Position numbers and translations under genes: made by a program
Notes under the pieces: model-generated
The model's database searches: none
What the model was told of the DNA's origin: nothing
Seen by the model: the letters and a program-made list of their open reading frames with translations, nothing else
Part shown: positions 61,217-64,000 of the stretch, one piece after another
Layout of the letters: each line of letters opens with the position of its first letter
Numbering within the stretch: the stretch's first letter is position 1
From: a bacterium
GTDB taxonomy: Bacteria > Sysuimicrobiota > Sysuimicrobiia > Sysuimicrobiales > Segetimicrobiaceae
Direction: 5' to 3'
Assembly (NCBI GenBank): GCA_035691305.1
Contig: DASSJF010000069.1
Location: forward strand, 1-64,000
DNA: 64,000 bases

Positions 61217-62245
61217 CTACGCGCGGGCGCCCGCGAGCAGCCCATCGCGTACGAGTGTTTCCGCGATCTGCACGGTGTTGAGCGCGGCGCCCTTCCACAG
61301 ATTGTCGGTCACCGCGAAGAACGCGAGACAACCCGCGGCGTCGGTGCGGATGCGCCCGACATAGCAGGGCTCGCGGTCCGACGCCGCGATCGCGGTCGGA
61401 ATGTCGCCCGCGGCCGGATCGTCGACCACCTCCACGCCCGGAGCGCCGGCCAGCAACTCACGGGCCCGCACCGCAGACAGCGGCTCGGCGAACTCGGCGT
61501 GCGCGGCGACGCCGTGCGCCCGCAGCGTCGGGACGCGGACGCAGGTGGCGCCGCAGACGAGGTCGGGTGCGTCGAGCATCTTGCGAAGCTCGGCCTGCAT
61601 TTTCGCCTCTTCGCTCGTGTGCGCGCCGCGCAGCGAGCCGACGGCCGGGATGATGTTGAGCGCCAGCGGATGCCTGGGCGATGCTTCGCCGCGGGGCGCC
61701 TGCGGGGCGCGGCCCGTCGCGGCGGCTTCCTTCAACTCCGCCCACAACTGGTCGAGCCCGCGCTGGCCGGCGCCGGATGCGGACTGATACGAACACGCGA
61801 TCAACCGCCTGAGATGCGCCGCCCGGTGGAGCGGCGCGAGCGGCACCGCCACCGTCGCCGTCGTGCAGTTCGGATTGGCGATGATCCGCCGTGACGCGCG
61901 CCGGAGCGCGTGTGCGTTAACTTCCGGAATCACCAGCGGGACGCCGTCGGCCATCCGGAACGCGGCGGAGTTGTCGATCGCCCAGGCGCCTCGCGCCGCG
62001 GCGACGGGCACCCACTCCGCGGCCGCCTCGTCCGGCGTGTCGAAGATCGCGACGTCAACGCCGTCGAAGACCTCCGGCGCGATCGGCTCGACCACGTTCG
62101 GCCCGATGCGCTGCCCGGCCGACCGCGTCGTCGCCACGGTCCGCAGCCGCGCGACCGGAAACCGCCGCGACTCCAAGATCCGCAGCACCTCGCGGCCGAC
62201 GGCGCCCGTCGCGCCGACGACCGCTACTCGATAGCCCCCTGCCAT
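61217..62245 (-). CDS. asd: Aspartate-semialdehyde dehydrogenase
   Basis: 342 residues. NADPH-dependent reduction of aspartyl phosphate to the semialdehyde used by DapA. Nucleotide motif VVGATGAVGREVL, the catalytic Cys in NPNCTT, YQSASGAGQRG and the C-terminal VGRIRTD. ATG 62245 follows GGAGGTG; an upstream ATG 62281 would overlap dapB. Located 25 bp after dapB. Confidence 0.96.
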   Translation of the reverse strand: MAGGYRVAVVGATGAVGREVLRILESRRFPVARLRTVATTRSAGQRIGPNVVEPIAPEVFDGVDVAIFDTPDEAAAEWVPVAAARGAWAIDNSAAFRMADGVPLVIPEVNAHALRRASRRIIANPNCTTATVAVPLAPLHRAAHLRRLIACSYQSASGAGQRGLDQLWAELKEAAATGRAPQAPRGEASPRHPLALNIIPAVGSLRGAHTSEEAKMQAELRKMLDAPDLVCGATCVRVPTLRAHGVAAHAEFAEPLSAVRARELLAGAPGVEVVDDPAAGDIPTAIAASDREPCYVGRIRTDAAGCLAFFAVTDNLWKGAALNTVQIAETLVRDGLLAGARA

Positions 62246-62270
62246 CACGACACCTCCATTCGCCCGGTGC

Positions 62271-63077
62271 TCAGAGATCAAGCAGATGCTCGAGGCCCTC
62301 CACGAAGGTCCGGAGGGTCCCCGCCTTTTGGATCGCCAGCACCACCCCGGGCATGAAACAGTCCTCGCTCACGGAGTCGTGCCGAATCGAGAGCGTCTGC
62401 CCGGCGCCCCCGAAGAGCACCTCTTGGTGGGCGACCAGGCCGGGCAGCCGGACGCTGTGCACGTGGATTCCCTCGATCACCCCGCCGCGGGCGCCCGGGA
62501 CCTGCTCGGTCTCCCGGACCGCCGGCGCGGGCGCCGGACCCCGCGCCGCCGCCACCAGGCGCGCCGTCCGCGCCGCCGTCCCCGACGGCGCGTCCCGCTT
62601 TCGATCGTGGTGAAGCTCCGTGATCTCGACGTGCGGGAAGAAGCGGGCCGCCCGCCCCGCGAACTCCATCATCAAGAGCGCCCCGACCGCGAAGTTCGGC
62701 GCGAGCAGCACCCCGGTCTCCTCCGCCGCGGCGCGCGCCGCAAGCAGCGCGAGAGCGTCCGCCGACAGGCCCGTCGCACCGATGATCGACGGCACGTGGT
62801 GGTCCAGCGCGACCTCGGCGTGCGCGGCCGCCGCGTCGCCGTGGCTGAAGTCGACGAGCACCGTCGGCCGCGCGGTGAGGAAGATCTGGCCGAGATCCGC
62901 GCCGACCTGCACGCCGATCGCGCCCGCGCCGGCGACGACGCCGGCATCCTGCCCGAGCGCGCTCGTCCGCCCAAGCGCGCCGACAAGCGTCATGTCGTCC
63001 CGCCGCGCGATCGTCCGCACCGCGGCCCGTCCCATCCGCCCCGCCGCGCCCGCCACGACGACCCTATGCATCGCCAT
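62271..63077 (-). CDS. dapB: 4-hydroxy-tetrahydrodipicolinate reductase
   Basis: 268 residues. NAD(P)H-dependent reduction of the DapA product. Seen: VAGAAGRMGRAAV (nucleotide binding), VDFSHGDAA and the signature ELHHDRKRDAPSGTA with the catalytic His pair and Lys. The start overlaps the end of the M16 peptidase gene by 14 bp. GGAG lies 9 bases before ATG 63077. Confidence 0.96.
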   Translation of the reverse strand: MAMHRVVVAGAAGRMGRAAVRTIARRDDMTLVGALGRTSALGQDAGVVAGAGAIGVQVGADLGQIFLTARPTVLVDFSHGDAAAAHAEVALDHHVPSIIGATGLSADALALLAARAAAEETGVLLAPNFAVGALLMMEFAGRAARFFPHVEITELHHDRKRDAPSGTAARTARLVAAARGPAPAPAVRETEQVPGARGGVIEGIHVHSVRLPGLVAHQEVLFGGAGQTLSIRHDSVSEDCFMPGVVLAIQKAGTLRTFVEGLEHLLDL

Positions 63078-64000
63078 CCTGCACCGCTCCCTCGAGGGCT
63101 TTTGTCAACTCTCGGTACTGGTCGAACGGCCCGACTGCCGCAAACGTGAACGCCGCCGGGTCGAGAACGGTGCCGGCGACGCGGCGCACGTCCGTCTCCG
63201 TCACTCCGTCCACGGCGGCGAGGATCTCGTCGAGCGTAAACTGGCGGCCGAAGTACTGCTCCGACCGCGCGAGCTTGGACATCCGGCTCCCCGGCGTCTC
63301 GAGGTCCAGCATCAGGCCGCCCTTGAGCGATTCCTTCGCGCGGGCGACGTCGTCTAACGGAAGCCCCCGGCGCGCCTCGGCGAGGATCCGGACGGTGAGC
63401 CGGACCACGTCCACGCACGTCCCCGGGCTCGTGCCCGCGTAGACCACGAAGGCGCCGGTGTCGCGATAGGCGGCGTGATAGGCGGAGATGGAGTAGGCGA
63501 GACCCCGCTCCTCGCGGATCTCCTGGAAGAGCCGGCTGCTCATGCCGCCGCCGAGCGCCGTCTCCAGCACCGCCATGACGTAGCGGTCGGGGTGGTTCTG
63601 CGGCAGGCCCGGCGCGCCGAGACACAGGTGGACCTGCTCGACGTCCTTGGTCCGGAACGCGGCCGCCCGCCGGGCGGCCGGCACGGTGAGCGCGGCCGGA
63701 CGGGCCGCGCCGTTCCAGGCGCCGAGCGCGCGGCCGACACGACCGACGACCTCGTCGTGGTCCAGCTGACCGGCCGCGGCGACGAGCGACACGCCCGGCC
63801 GGTACCGCGCCTCCATGAACGCCCGCAGCTCGGACGGGCCCAGACCGCCGACGCTCGCCGCACTCCCCGCGACCGGCCACCCGAGCGGATGGCCCGGCCA
63901 CAGCGCGGCCGCGAAAACGTCGTGCACGAGATCGTCTGGCGCGTCCTCGTAGCTCGCGATCTCCTCGAGGATCACCTGTCGCTCCCGGTCCATCGCCGCG
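63064..64000 (-). CDS. M16-family zinc peptidase, N-terminus beyond window edge
   Basis: 312 residues are visible and the frame is open through the right edge, so the N-terminal part with the HxxEH zinc motif is outside. The first visible region VILEEIASYEDAPDD contains the third zinc-ligand Glu, followed by HPLGWPVAGSAASV. The C-terminal half has the Arg-Tyr pocket RLFQEIREERGLAYSISAYH. It resembles Bacillus YmxG/MlpA, which also precedes the dap genes. The ATG at 63993 is internal, not the start. Confidence 0.92.
   Translation of the reverse strand, partial: AAMDRERQVILEEIASYEDAPDDLVHDVFAAALWPGHPLGWPVAGSAASVGGLGPSELRAFMEARYRPGVSLVAAAGQLDHDEVVGRVGRALGAWNGAARPAALTVPAARRAAAFRTKDVEQVHLCLGAPGLPQNHPDRYVMAVLETALGGGMSSRLFQEIREERGLAYSISAYHAAYRDTGAFVVYAGTSPGTCVDVVRLTVRILAEARRGLPLDDVARAKESLKGGLMLDLETPGSRMSKLARSEQYFGRQFTLDEILAAVDGVTETDVRRVAGTVLDPAAFTFAAVGPFDQYRELTKALEGAVQDGDA

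Overview
The window is 64 kb of very GC-rich bacterial chromosome, densely packed, with GTG starts and 4-bp stop/start overlaps common. I see no phage, insertion sequence or CRISPR array. The gene set (RNase Y, RNase J, YmdB, SpoVS, a Bacillus-like M16 peptidase/dapB/asd/dapA/rnj/ftsK order, and a CGAAC-N4-GTTYG type SOS box) points to a Terrabacteria-type lineage. High-GC uncultured groups near Armatimonadota or Firmicutes-like candidate phyla are a reasonable guess. That placement is an inference from gene content, not a phylogeny.

Layout. 1-0.8 kb: a truncated protein with a HEPN-like RNxxxH motif, divergent from mutS. 0.9-6.6 kb: mutS, mutL (nuclease-type) and convergent miaB. 6.7-7.6 kb: a zinc-ribbon protein built from two 70-residue repeats, and an exported protein. 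7.7-12.8 kb (minus): glutaryl-CoA dehydrogenase, a sarcosine/pipecolate-oxidase-type flavoenzyme and an MFS carrier, which look like a lysine/pipecolate route, then an NRAMP-like transporter with a long structured leader containing a 22-codon Arg-rich ORF. 13.3-22.8 kb: a GT-C glycosyltransferase and a catabolic island. The island has two carbohydrate-type ABC importers without cognate ATPases, a one-cysteine Asp/Glu-racemase-superfamily enzyme, a beta-hydroxyacid dehydrogenase and an amidohydrolase. 23-29 kb: a MerR-controlled RND efflux operon with an orphan oligopeptide-type ABC ATPase at its end.

29-38 kb: an F420/PPOX protein, a CaiB-type CoA transferase, small exported proteins, tRNA-Sec (selC), a DUF3048 lipoprotein, and selA-selB. 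The selenocysteine insertion machinery is present, but I found no selenoprotein in the window. 37-41 kb (minus): RNase Y, YmdB, SpoVS, a PHP phosphoesterase and a small zinc-ribbon membrane protein upstream of selA.

41.5-64 kb: a SCO1-like protein on plus, then one long minus-strand block. Reading in transcription order it runs M16 peptidase (cut by the window edge), dapB, asd, dapA, a membrane protein, an exported protein, family-4 uracil-DNA glycosylase, RNase J, FtsK, a RodZ-like HTH protein, cinA, thpR, recA, recX, a UvrD-like helicase with an Fe-S nuclease domain, an SbcD/YhaO-like nuclease and a YhaN-like SMC-type ATPase with two predicted membrane helices. recA has its own promoter with an SOS box in the spacer, so the last five genes look like a damage-inducible repair operon. 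This repair unit and the structured NRAMP leader are the parts most worth following up.
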